NCBI GenBank assembly: GCA_937925775.1
Contig: CALAMM010000026.1
Span: 1-8,863 of the forward strand
Origin: an uncultured Fimbriimonadales bacterium
GTDB taxonomy: Bacteria > Armatimonadota > Fimbriimonadia > Fimbriimonadales > GBS-DC
Reading direction: 5' to 3'
DNA: 8,863 bases
The translations under genes and the position numbers were made by a program. Positions 1 through 6,070 of this stretch are shown here, piece after piece. The stretch's first letter is position 1. Every line of letters begins with the position of its first letter. The notes below the pieces were generated by a model. The model was given only the letters and a program-made list of their open reading frames with translations, did no database searches and was not told the origin of the DNA.

Positions 1-411
1 GCGTTCAGCGGGGTATGGCTGCAGGGCAACGGCTTTCAGGAGATGTTGCTGCACGGGTTCGGCGCAGGCGCACGCGCTACTGCCAGCGCCGTGATTGGCG
101 ACCTCATCGAGATTGCACGCCACCCTAAGCCCCTCAAAATCGAAGACCCCTCGCTCCAGCCGGGCGAGACCGCGCCTATCGAGTCGCTCACGATGCGCTA
201 TTTCTTGCGCCTGACCGCCCCCGACGAGGACGCCCTGCGCACCCTGCGCGAGCCGCTACAACTGCTCGGCGCGGAGTTCCACCCGTCGGAGCCTGTCGAG
301 AACGGTTTGGAGCAGGTGGCACTCACCCCGCCGCTCAACGAGGGCGAGTTCCAAACGCGCATCGCACCCCTACGCGCCCAAGCAACGGTGCAGGTGATAC
401 GGCTGTTATGA
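1..411 (+). CDS. hom: Homoserine dehydrogenase, C-terminal part (5' end outside window)
   Basis: The reading frame is open from base 1 and ends in TGA at 409-411, so the gene runs in from the left. The 136 visible residues match the end of homoserine dehydrogenase, which reduces aspartate-semialdehyde to homoserine in the Thr/Met pathway in the cytoplasm. The first part (GVWLQGNGFQEMLLHGFGAG, then ATASAVIGDLIEIAR) corresponds to the family's stretch ending GxGAGxxPTASAVxxDL, with Ala in place of the usual Pro. A linker is followed from YFLRLTAPDEDAL by a C-terminal ACT-like regulatory domain, which in relatives binds threonine. The internal ATG at 43 lies inside the conserved stretch and is not the start. 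No thrB or thrC follows within the window. The identification is by motif reading and is fairly sure; the catalytic and NAD-binding domains cannot be seen. Confidence 0.85.
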   Translation, partial: AFSGVWLQGNGFQEMLLHGFGAGARATASAVIGDLIEIARHPKPLKIEDPSLQPGETAPIESLTMRYFLRLTAPDEDALRTLREPLQLLGAEFHPSEPVENGLEQVALTPPLNEGEFQTRIAPLRAQATVQVIRLL

Positions 412-445
412 GCAAACGCCGGGGCGATCCTCCATCCCGCAGCGG

Positions 446-454
446 GGGTATAAT
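446..454 (+). promoter_or_regulatory. Promoter -10 element (GGG-TATAAT) of the PmoA-family gene
   Basis: A perfect TATAAT at 449-454 is preceded by GGG. No good -35 hexamer is visible 16-18 bp upstream. A start of transcription near 461-462 is predicted. That gives a leader of about 24 nt with an AGGAGG at 469-474 before the ATG at 486, or an almost leaderless mRNA if the ATG at 465 is used. Confidence 0.55.
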
Positions 455-485
455 CCTCACCGCCATGCAGGAGGAGACCGAGCCG

Positions 486-1610
486 ATGCGCCTTTCCGTG
501 CACGCCACTCAAACCGACTATCGCCTAACGCCTCTCTGGGCGGAGGTGCGCGGTACACCGCCCCGTGAACCCACCGCGCTCCAGCGGGGAACCGAGTTCG
601 TGCCTGCGCAAATCGTACAGAGCGATGGAAAACGCTACCTCGTGTGGGTTGAGCCTGAACTGACGCGCGGAAAAACCAAAGTCTACACCGTGCGTCCGCA
701 TCCACGCCCCTCAGAAGGCTTCCAGCACACCCAGACCGAAAGCGCACTCCAGATTCGTTATCAGGGGAAGCCGTTTATCGCCTATGTGTTTCGCGGCGCG
801 CCCAAGCCGTACCTCTATCCTGTGATGGGCCCCAACGATAAACCCATCACGCGCCACTTCCCGATGCAGCGCGTCGCAGGCGAGACAACCGACCATCCCC
901 ACCATCGCTCGATCTGGTTCACCCACGGCGAGGTGAACGGCGTCGACTTCTGGACGGAAGGGAGCGGCAAGGGAACGATTGTCCACCAATCCCTCGAGCA
1001 GGTAGAATCGGGACCTGTGCTGGCGCGCTGGGTTGCCCATAACGAGTGGCGCACGCCCGATGGCAAGCCCCTGCTGGGCGAGAAAACCGAAGTCATTTGC
1101 TACTACACGCCCGAATCGCGCTGGATTGATTACACGGTCGCGCTGACCGCCCTGGAAGCCGATGTGAAGTTCGGCGACACCAAAGAAGGCACCTTCGGCG
1201 TGCGGGTGGCAAGCAGTATGGAAGTCACGCGCCATGCAGGGGGACAGATTGTGAACGCCGTCGGGCAACGCGACCGCGAGGCGTGGGGCAAACGCGCCCC
1301 ATGGTGCGACTACACGGGACCTGTGGACGGCGAAATCGTCGGCATCGCCATCTTCGATCACCCCAGCAACCTGCGCCATCCAACCTACAGGCATGTGCGC
1401 GACTATGGGTTGTTCGCCGCGAACCCGTTCGGCGTGCACGACTTCGTGCCCGGTACTGCTAAAGGCGAGGGCGACTACACCCTCAAAAAAGGCAACACGC
1501 TCACTTTCCGCTACCGCCTGTGGCTGCACAAAGGACGCACAGAGGAAGCGGGCGTGGCGACGCAATATGAAGCCTACAAGCACGCGCCGCGCATCGTGTG
1601 GCGACCGTGA
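486..1610 (+). CDS. PmoA/DUF6807 family protein
   Basis: The 374-residue protein belongs to the family once labelled 'methane oxygenase PmoA' (now DUF6807), a misleading name because it has nothing to do with the membrane methane monooxygenase subunit. Its biochemical role is not settled as far as I know. Family hallmarks are in order: KPYLYPVMGP (residues 107-116), the His-rich signature DHPHHRSIWFTHGEVNGVDFW around 136-156, GDTKEGTFGVR (230-240), WGKRAPWCDYTG (267-278), FDHPSNLRHPTYRHVRDYGLFAANPFG in 290-316, and FRYRLWLHKG (341-350). It looks complete, with no signal peptide, so it is probably cytoplasmic. I chose ATG 486 because AGGAGG lies at 469-474 and the protein then begins directly in its first strand (MRLSVHATQ). 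In-frame ATG 465 is a real alternative, 10 nt after the TATAAT. ATG 408, overlapping the hom stop, lies upstream of the promoter and is unlikely. Homologues are often near sugar-oxidoreductase genes; none is here. Confidence 0.85.
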   Translation: MRLSVHATQTDYRLTPLWAEVRGTPPREPTALQRGTEFVPAQIVQSDGKRYLVWVEPELTRGKTKVYTVRPHPRPSEGFQHTQTESALQIRYQGKPFIAYVFRGAPKPYLYPVMGPNDKPITRHFPMQRVAGETTDHPHHRSIWFTHGEVNGVDFWTEGSGKGTIVHQSLEQVESGPVLARWVAHNEWRTPDGKPLLGEKTEVICYYTPESRWIDYTVALTALEADVKFGDTKEGTFGVRVASSMEVTRHAGGQIVNAVGQRDREAWGKRAPWCDYTGPVDGEIVGIAIFDHPSNLRHPTYRHVRDYGLFAANPFGVHDFVPGTAKGEGDYTLKKGNTLTFRYRLWLHKGRTEEAGVATQYEAYKHAPRIVWRP

Positions 1611-1637
1611 ATGCAAACAGCAGGGGTTAGAACCTCC

Positions 1638-2018
1638 TCAGCGCGTGATAATCTCGTAAGTGCGAAAATCGGAGCGCATAGGCGGCTCCTCGCCACGCGC
1701 TTTCGCCTCGCGCAAATCCTCAAAACCGCGCTTGTGCCCCTCGATAAACTCAGGCGACTGGAGCCACGCCTTGAAGTGCGCCTCGCTATCCCAGTGGCTC
1801 ACCACCAAGTAAGCGTCGCCCTCGCGCTGCGGGCGTAGCACATACATCCCGCGAAAGCCCGGCAAGCGGTCAATCGCGCGAGCGCGGGTCTTGAACAGGT
1901 GCTCGAATCGCTCGCGGTACTCCGGCTTGCAGGTGATGTAATTAATCGCCACAAAGCCCTCCGATTCGGGCGTCTGCGCAATAGCCTGCTCCGTTCCCAG
2001 TTCCGTCATCGTTTCCAT
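1638..2018 (-). CDS. IsdG/HmoA-type antibiotic-biosynthesis-monooxygenase (ABM) family protein, putative haem-degrading
   Basis: This 126-residue cytoplasmic protein has one ferredoxin-like ABM domain at about residues 21-100 (FVAINYITCKPEYRERFE, then GFRGMYVLRP and LVVSHWDSEAHFKAWLQSPE). The three residues that define haem-degrading IsdG/IsdI enzymes all align: Asn26 (IsdG Asn7), Trp85 (Trp67) and His95 (His77). The Trp-His spacing of 10 is identical and the Asn-Trp spacing is 59 against 60. This supports oxidative haem cleavage, but other ABM proteins share the fold and activity is not proven. The first 20 residues are a polar extension and the tail (RGEEPPMRSDFRTYEIITR) is also outside the core. 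ATG 2018 lies about 10 nt after its own -10 element; no Shine-Dalgarno sequence is visible, so translation may be leaderless. It lies 44 bp after the BtuF-like gene on the same strand and converges on the PmoA-family gene, leaving 27 bp between their stops with no convincing terminator. Confidence 0.8.
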   Translation of the reverse strand: METMTELGTEQAIAQTPESEGFVAINYITCKPEYRERFEHLFKTRARAIDRLPGFRGMYVLRPQREGDAYLVVSHWDSEAHFKAWLQSPEFIEGHKRGFEDLREAKARGEEPPMRSDFRTYEIITR

Positions 2019-2028
2019 TTCTCTATAG

Positions 2029-2058
2029 AATATACCCTTAGCGTGGCTAAGAATTCAA
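2029..2058 (-). promoter_or_regulatory. Promoter of the ABM monooxygenase gene, with spacer palindrome
   Basis: Read on the minus strand, TTGAAT (2058-2053) is followed after 18 bp by TATATT (2034-2029), preceded by GGG. The predicted transcription start near 2022 is only about 4 nt before the ATG at 2018, implying a nearly leaderless mRNA. The spacer contains the inverted repeat TTAGC-N3-GCTAA (2038-2050), well placed for a repressor or spacer-binding activator. Promoter call is by eye. Confidence 0.55.
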
Positions 2059-2062
2059 GCCC

Positions 2063-2821
2063 TCAAGATTGCCTTTGCGCGGCAAGTCGCATCTTCTGGG
2101 CGATTTGTTCCAGTCCCTCGACGGAGCGAGGCGTTTCGCGCAACACGAGGTCGGGGTTGAGAGCGTACACATGGCGTCTTTTCACGGCGGGGGTGCGTTG
2201 CCAGCGTGGGTTATCTAAAATCGCTTGGGGTTCGGGTCCCGCCAGCAGGATTAGTTCGGGCGCGCCGCCGATAACCGCTTCCAGACTAACGGCTTTGTAG
2301 TTGCTGAAGGCGGGTGCGAAGAGATTTCGCCCGCCTGCGAGCGTAATCATTTCGTCGACGAGGGTGTCGCGTCCCGACGCCCAAAGCGGCTCAGTGCTGA
2401 TTAGAAACAGTGTGTTCGGCTTGCGTGGGAGCGCGCGGCGACGCACGCGCTCCACACGCGCCTGCATCGCGCGGACGATTCGCTCCGCTGCCGACTCTGT
2501 GCCCGTTGCCCGCCCAATTGCTTGTATGAAGGCATACAGCTTGGAGAACTGGTTCGGGTTCGCGCTCAGCAGACGCAAGCCGAGCCGTTTCAGCACGGGG
2601 ATTACCCGCGCGTTCAGCACCTCGTGCGCCACGACCAGGTCGGGCTTCAGCGCGACCACTTTTTCGGGGCTAATCTGATAGTCGCCCACTTTCGGCTTGC
2701 GTCGCGCTTCAGGTGGGTAGTCGCAGATTTCTGTGACGCCGACGATGCGCTCGTTCAGCCCCAACGCGAACAGAATCTCGGTGATGGACGGCGCGAGCGA
2801 AACGATGCGACGGGCTGGCAT
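2063..2821 (-). CDS. BtuF/FecB-like substrate-binding protein (cobalamin/metal-chelate type) lacking a signal peptide
   Basis: The 252-residue protein is a helical-backbone periplasmic-binding-protein fold of the BtuF/FhuD class. It starts directly in the domain: RIVSLAPSITEILFALG (residues 5-21), IVGVTEICDYPPEARRKPKVG (26-46), SPEKVVALKPDLVVA (51-65) and EPLWASGRDTLVDEMITLAGGRNLF (144-168), matching E. coli BtuF from its mature N-terminus. There is no signal peptide or lipobox, and none can be added: the upstream in-frame codons reach a TGA within four codons of the ATG without a start. It is therefore probably cytoplasmic or otherwise unexported, unlike classical BtuF. No permease or ATPase gene lies in the window. 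One base separates the rph stop from its ATG, so it is very likely translated from the rph transcript; its Shine-Dalgarno sequence is poor. Ligand (corrinoid, haem or Fe-chelate) cannot be told from sequence alone. Confidence 0.8.
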   Translation of the reverse strand: MPARRIVSLAPSITEILFALGLNERIVGVTEICDYPPEARRKPKVGDYQISPEKVVALKPDLVVAHEVLNARVIPVLKRLGLRLLSANPNQFSKLYAFIQAIGRATGTESAAERIVRAMQARVERVRRRALPRKPNTLFLISTEPLWASGRDTLVDEMITLAGGRNLFAPAFSNYKAVSLEAVIGGAPELILLAGPEPQAILDNPRWQRTPAVKRRHVYALNPDLVLRETPRSVEGLEQIAQKMRLAAQRQS

Positions 2822-2822
2822 C

Positions 2823-3554
2823 CTACTTGTTCAAGACAGCTTCGATTGCCTGCGCTTGCAGCTGGAAAATCTGTTGCAGTCCACTCTGCGCCAGGTCAAT
2901 CAGTCGGTTCAGGCGGTCGCGCGAGAAGGGCGCGCCCTCCGCTGTGCCTTGCACCTCGACAAACCGTCCGCGATCGGTCATCACGATGTTCATATCGACC
3001 GACGCCTGCACATCCTCTTCGTAGCAGAGGTCTAACAGTTCCTCGTTGCGCACGACGCCCACGCTGATGGCGGCGACGCGCTCTTGAAATGGCAAACGGG
3101 CGATATAGCCCTGATCGATCATCCAGCGGCATGCTTGCGCGAACGCCACGAAACCGCCCGTGATGCACGCGGTGCGCGTGCCGCCATCCGCTTGCAGCAC
3201 ATCACAGTCCAGCGTGATGGTGCGCTCGCCCAATTGCGAGAGGTCAACCACGGCGCGCACCGCGCGTCCAATCAGGCGTTGGATCTCCAGCGTGCGCCCG
3301 CTGGGAGTGCCTCGCGCAACTTCGCGCTGACTGCGCTGTTTGCCCGCACGCGGAAGCATACTGTATTCCGCTGTGACCCAGCCGCTGCCAGTGCCTTTCA
3401 AAAACGGTGGCGTCTTATCCTCAACTGTCGCGGTAATCAGCACGCGCGTCTTGCCCATCGTAATCAGACACGAGCCTTCCGCATAGGGATGAAAGCCCGC
3501 TTCAAACTGAATTGGGCGCAGCTCATTCGCCTCTCTGCCATCCACTCGACGCAT
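2823..3554 (-). CDS. rph: Ribonuclease PH
   Basis: This 243-residue protein is full length for RNase PH, a cytoplasmic hexameric phosphorolytic 3'-5' exoribonuclease that trims tRNA 3' ends and rRNA. Signatures seen: GWVTAEYSMLPRA (58-70), RSQREVARG and SGRTLEIQRLIGR (85-97), LDCDVLQADGGTRTA (115-129) and VDMNIVMTDRGRFVEVQGTAEG (186-207). Arg87, Thr126 and Arg127 occupy the phosphate-binding positions, and Asp181 and Asp187 match the two catalytic-site aspartates. The usual GKQ before the SGRT-type loop is GTP here, a minor variation. ATG 3554 lies 10 nt after a TATTCT -10 element and has no clear Shine-Dalgarno sequence, so a nearly leaderless mRNA is likely. It is followed without a gap by the BtuF-like gene rather than by the rdgB partner seen in many bacteria. 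Confidence 0.95.
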   Translation of the reverse strand: MRRVDGREANELRPIQFEAGFHPYAEGSCLITMGKTRVLITATVEDKTPPFLKGTGSGWVTAEYSMLPRAGKQRSQREVARGTPSGRTLEIQRLIGRAVRAVVDLSQLGERTITLDCDVLQADGGTRTACITGGFVAFAQACRWMIDQGYIARLPFQERVAAISVGVVRNEELLDLCYEEDVQASVDMNIVMTDRGRFVEVQGTAEGAPFSRDRLNRLIDLAQSGLQQIFQLQAQAIEAVLNK

Positions 3555-3564
3555 AACGGGGAAT

Positions 3565-3592
3565 AGAATACCTTAATAAAGCCCCCCTCCAA
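3565..3592 (-). promoter_or_regulatory. Promoter of rph
   Basis: On the minus strand TTGGAG (3592-3587) and TATTCT (3570-3565) are 16 bp apart. The predicted start near 3558 is about 4 nt before the rph ATG. The -35 overlaps the stem of the preceding terminator. By-eye call; the -10 is better supported than the -35. Confidence 0.45.
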
Positions 3593-3606
3593 GGGCAGGA
3601 GGGGGG
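3574..3606 (-). terminator. Intrinsic terminator after the fasciclin gene
   Basis: A perfect 9-bp stem, CCCCCCTCC (3606-3598 on the minus strand) paired with GGAGGGGGG (3590-3582), encloses a 7-nt loop and is followed by CTTTATT on the minus strand. It lies 35 bp past the fasciclin stop codon. The other strand has no T-run after the stem, so it acts leftward, separating fasciclin from rph. The T-run is short, so termination may be partial. Confidence 0.65.
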
Positions 3607-3640
3607 TTGGCGGAGAGGGGAGCAGGCAGAAGGGAGGTAC

Positions 3641-4138
3641 TTACTTGCGGGAGGGAGGGAGGATGACCTTGTCGATGACATGAATCACGCCGTTGGAACA
3701 CTCGATGTCCGCCCGAACTACCTTCGCATCGTTGATACGAACAGTCTTACCTTGAACGCGGATTCTAATATTCTGACCCTGCAGGGTCTTGGCAGAACGC
3801 ATCTTTACAACATCCTTAGACATAACCTTGCCCGAAACCACATGGTAAAGCAGCACCTGACGCAAAGCTTGCTTATCTTTGAGCAGGGCGTCTACCTGCG
3901 ATTTGGGCAACTTCGCGAAGGCGTCATCTGTCGGAGCGAACACGGTGAACGGTCCCTTGCCACGAAGCGCATCAACAAGGTCAGCCTCCTGAACAAGCTT
4001 GACCAAAGTCTTGAACTGACCTGCTTCGATTGCAGTGTCTACGATGTCTTTCTCGGCAGTGGATGCCATGTACGCATAGCTAACGAACGCGCTTGCTAAC
4101 AGAACAACGGGCAGACCCAACATCCATCGGTTTTTCAT
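3641..4138 (-). CDS. Secreted fasciclin (FAS1) domain protein
   Basis: The 165-residue protein has a basic N-terminus and hydrophobic segment (KNRWMLGLPVVLLASAFVSYA, residues 2-22) that looks like a Sec signal peptide or anchor, then a single FAS1 domain. Family motifs are the H1 box GPFTVFAPTDDAFAKLP (62-78), the central Tyr98-His99 in LLYHVVSGKVMS, and the H2 box NGVIHVIDKVILP (149-161). FAS1 domains mediate adhesion or matrix contacts at cell surfaces; bacterial single-domain forms are secreted and their partners mostly unknown. There is one cysteine in the domain (Cys147), so no internal disulfide. The ATG is fixed by GGAGG at 4148-4144, five bases upstream. By eye the gene is poorer in GC and uses more A/T-ending codons than its neighbours. 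It is monocistronic: own promoter with a CRP-type site upstream and a terminator downstream. Confidence 0.92.
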   Translation of the reverse strand: MKNRWMLGLPVVLLASAFVSYAYMASTAEKDIVDTAIEAGQFKTLVKLVQEADLVDALRGKGPFTVFAPTDDAFAKLPKSQVDALLKDKQALRQVLLYHVVSGKVMSKDVVKMRSAKTLQGQNIRIRVQGKTVRINDAKVVRADIECSNGVIHVIDKVILPPSRK

Positions 4139-4143
4139 TGTCG

Positions 4144-4148
4144 CCTCC
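4144..4148 (-). promoter_or_regulatory. Shine-Dalgarno site of the fasciclin gene
   Basis: GGAGG on the minus strand stands five bases before the ATG at 4138. It is one of only two strong ribosome-binding sites in the window (the other is AGGAGG at 469-474), in contrast to the SD-less starts of rph and the ABM gene. Confidence 0.75.
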
Positions 4149-4167
4149 AGATATTTAGCGTGGCGAA

Positions 4168-4176
4168 ATAGTACCC
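4168..4176 (-). promoter_or_regulatory. Promoter -10 element of the fasciclin gene
   Basis: TACTAT (4173-4168 on the minus strand) preceded by GGG gives a predicted start near 4161-4162 and a leader of about 24 nt containing the GGAGG. No recognisable -35 hexamer is present at 16-18 bp; the CRP-type palindrome lies there instead, as expected for an activator-dependent promoter. Confidence 0.55.
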
Positions 4177-4195
4177 AAGGGTCTGCGCGGAGTTC

Positions 4196-4211
4196 TGTGA
4201 TTTATGTCACA
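4196..4211. promoter_or_regulatory. CRP/FNR-family binding site (TGTGA-N6-TCACA)
   Basis: TGTGATTTATGTCACA is a perfect two-fold match to the consensus half-sites of CRP-type regulators. Its centre (4203.5) is about 41.5-42.5 bp upstream of the predicted fasciclin transcription start, the classic class II activator position overlapping the -35 region. It lies between the dsbD stop and the fasciclin start. The regulator and its ligand are not in the window; a CRP/FNR superfamily protein is inferred from the consensus only. Confidence 0.7.
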
Positions 4212-4258
4212 TTCCAGAAAAGAACGGGAGTATTTTCGTCGCGTCGGTGTAGCCTTTG

Positions 4259-6070
4259 CTAACGCACAGCCTGCATCCGCTTCAGAAACTTGTCTGCGCG
4301 TTCGAACCCGGTGAGGCGCAGGTCGCGGCGCTCGTTACCTTGCGAGTCGATAAAAATCACGGTAGGTAGCCCCACTACGGCATGCCGTTTCAGCGCGTCC
4401 TGCACGGTAGGGTCGCTCTCGGTGGTGGCGTCCACCACAAGGCGCACGAACCGTTCGGATTCGCGCACCACATCGGGATCTGTGAAAGTGTAATGCTTCA
4501 GTTCGCCGCAGGCTTGGCACCATTTCGCTGTGAAATCGATGAGAACGGGTTTGCCGTCTGCCTTCGCCTGCTCCAGTTTCTGGGCGTCATACGGCTCCCA
4601 GACGATTTCCCCCTTTGGACGCATCATCGAGAGCGCGTTATGCACCATCAGCGCGGCGAACACCACGCCGAGTACCTGCTTGAAGCGCACCACTCGTGGC
4701 TGCGTTATCTCTTTGCGCTCGCCAAACAGGAAGTAGAGTGCGGTCAGCCCCAGAAAAGCGACCCATGCCCAGCCGTAGACCTCTGGCGTCATCAGGCTGT
4801 TGGCGAAAAACAGCGCGACGGCGAGCAGGAGCACGCCGAAAATGCGCTCCACCAGTATCGTCCACTCACCTGAGCGCGGGATCCGTTGTTGCACGCGCTC
4901 GTAGAACAGCCCTGCCACAAAGTAGGGCGTACCCAGCCCCAGTCCCAACGCAAGAAAGCAGAGAAAGCCCACCATCGGGTTCGCCAGTGCCGCGACAATC
5001 GGAATCAGCGCCGCAATCACGGGTCCGATGCATGGCGCGGCGGCGACGCCTGCCAGCACACCCATCAAAATCGCCCCTATCCAGCCCTGCCGCGCACCCA
5101 CAAAACGCATCAGCGCGGGCGGAACCTGAAACTTATACACCCCAAACAGCGCCAGCGCGAACAGCACAATCAGCGCAATCAACACGCCCAATACCCACGG
5201 GTTCTGAAACTGGAAGCCAAACGCCTTGCCCGCCAGCGACGCGACCGTGCCTAAAAGCGCGTACATCGCCGCCATACTGAGGGCGTAGAGCGCGCTCAAC
5301 CCGACCCGCTGACCCACCTGCCCGCGCGACTGCATACTGAAAAAACCGAGCGTAATCGGAATAAGCGGCAGCACGCACGGCGTAAGGTTAAGCGCGAGAC
5401 CCCCTACAAATAAGATGAGCGTGAACCAGACCCACCGTCCCGTGCGGAAAGCCTCCTCCAGACGGCCTACCAACCCGCCTGAACCCGTACTGTATTCTAT
5501 CAGCCCGCCCGAGGAGCTATCCTCCATCCCGCCGCTCGAGTCGCTTTCCTGAAGGGCTTTCGGATAGCTCGGGTTGGGCGCACCGTCTTTGTCGGCGATG
5601 GGGATTTTGATTTCGATAGGCGTTCGTTGGGGCGGATAGCAGCTGGTGTCGTCGCACGCTTGATAGCGCAGCGTGGCTTTGACGCGGAGGCTACCCTTCG
5701 GAACCGCCTTATCCAGCCTCAGCTGAAACTTGATGGGCACGCGCCCTTCGTAAATCTTAATCGGCTTGCCCTCCGAAAAGGCAAACGCTTTCTCGATAGG
5801 CTTCGGGTACACGATGGGACCCACCTTGTAGCCCTTGCCCGCCTCAATGCGGAGTTCCGTCGGGATAAGGTAGTCCTCTGAGGCAGGATTCGAGTTCACA
5901 TGGTAGGGCTTGTCGACCTGCATGACGACGACGCCGTTGACCACCGCACCTGGCGCATAGGCAACGCGCTCCAGTATCACTTCGGTTTTGAACTGCACCT
6001 GTTTGAGCTGCGCCCACGCGCTGCCCAGAAGCATAATCCCAAGCAGCCACGCCAACCGCAAGGACCTCAT
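4259..6070 (-). CDS. dsbD: Thiol:disulfide interchange protein DsbD
   Basis: DsbD moves electrons from cytoplasmic thioredoxin across the inner membrane to periplasmic disulfide reductases and cytochrome c maturation. From the ATG at 6070 (603 residues) all three modules are present. A signal peptide (SLRLAWLLGIMLLGSAWA, 3-20) leads into the periplasmic alpha domain with Cys139 and Cys144 (QACDDTSCYPP). A Ser/Gly-rich linker spans about 176-200. The membrane beta domain at about 212-480 has the redox pair Cys232 (NLTPCVLPLIP) and Cys347 (AAPCIGP). The periplasmic thioredoxin-like gamma domain has Cys518-Gln-Ala-Cys521 (DFTAKWCQACGEL) and cis-Pro569. The frame stays open 65 codons further up to an ATG at 6265, but that extension is polar, low in plausibility and would bury the signal peptide. 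ATG 6076 is also possible (two residues longer). It is the first of the five leftward genes and is not clearly terminated before fasciclin. Confidence 0.93.
   Translation of the reverse strand: MRSLRLAWLLGIMLLGSAWAQLKQVQFKTEVILERVAYAPGAVVNGVVVMQVDKPYHVNSNPASEDYLIPTELRIEAGKGYKVGPIVYPKPIEKAFAFSEGKPIKIYEGRVPIKFQLRLDKAVPKGSLRVKATLRYQACDDTSCYPPQRTPIEIKIPIADKDGAPNPSYPKALQESDSSGGMEDSSSGGLIEYSTGSGGLVGRLEEAFRTGRWVWFTLILFVGGLALNLTPCVLPLIPITLGFFSMQSRGQVGQRVGLSALYALSMAAMYALLGTVASLAGKAFGFQFQNPWVLGVLIALIVLFALALFGVYKFQVPPALMRFVGARQGWIGAILMGVLAGVAAAPCIGPVIAALIPIVAALANPMVGFLCFLALGLGLGTPYFVAGLFYERVQQRIPRSGEWTILVERIFGVLLLAVALFFANSLMTPEVYGWAWVAFLGLTALYFLFGERKEITQPRVVRFKQVLGVVFAALMVHNALSMMRPKGEIVWEPYDAQKLEQAKADGKPVLIDFTAKWCQACGELKHYTFTDPDVVRESERFVRLVVDATTESDPTVQDALKRHAVVGLPTVIFIDSQGNERRDLRLTGFERADKFLKRMQAVR

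Noticed and set aside
408..485. ATG 408 overlapping the hom stop as start of the PmoA-family gene (translational coupling)
   Set aside because: The extra 26 residues show no family resemblance, and a perfect TATAAT and an AGGAGG lie inside this stretch.
711..1616. A 301-codon open frame on the minus strand opposite the PmoA-family gene
   Set aside because: It mirrors a gene whose protein carries many family motifs; the antisense product shows no recognisable motif, and long antisense frames are common in GC-rich genes.
1622..1637. Bidirectional terminator between the convergent PmoA-family and ABM genes
   Set aside because: GGGGT/ACCTC gives at most five pairs, one of them a wobble, with no T-run on either strand.
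4382..5280. Several 60-194 codon plus-strand frames opposite dsbD
   Set aside because: They are shadows of the dsbD membrane and thioredoxin domains; low-complexity Arg/Ser/Pro-rich products with no family signature.
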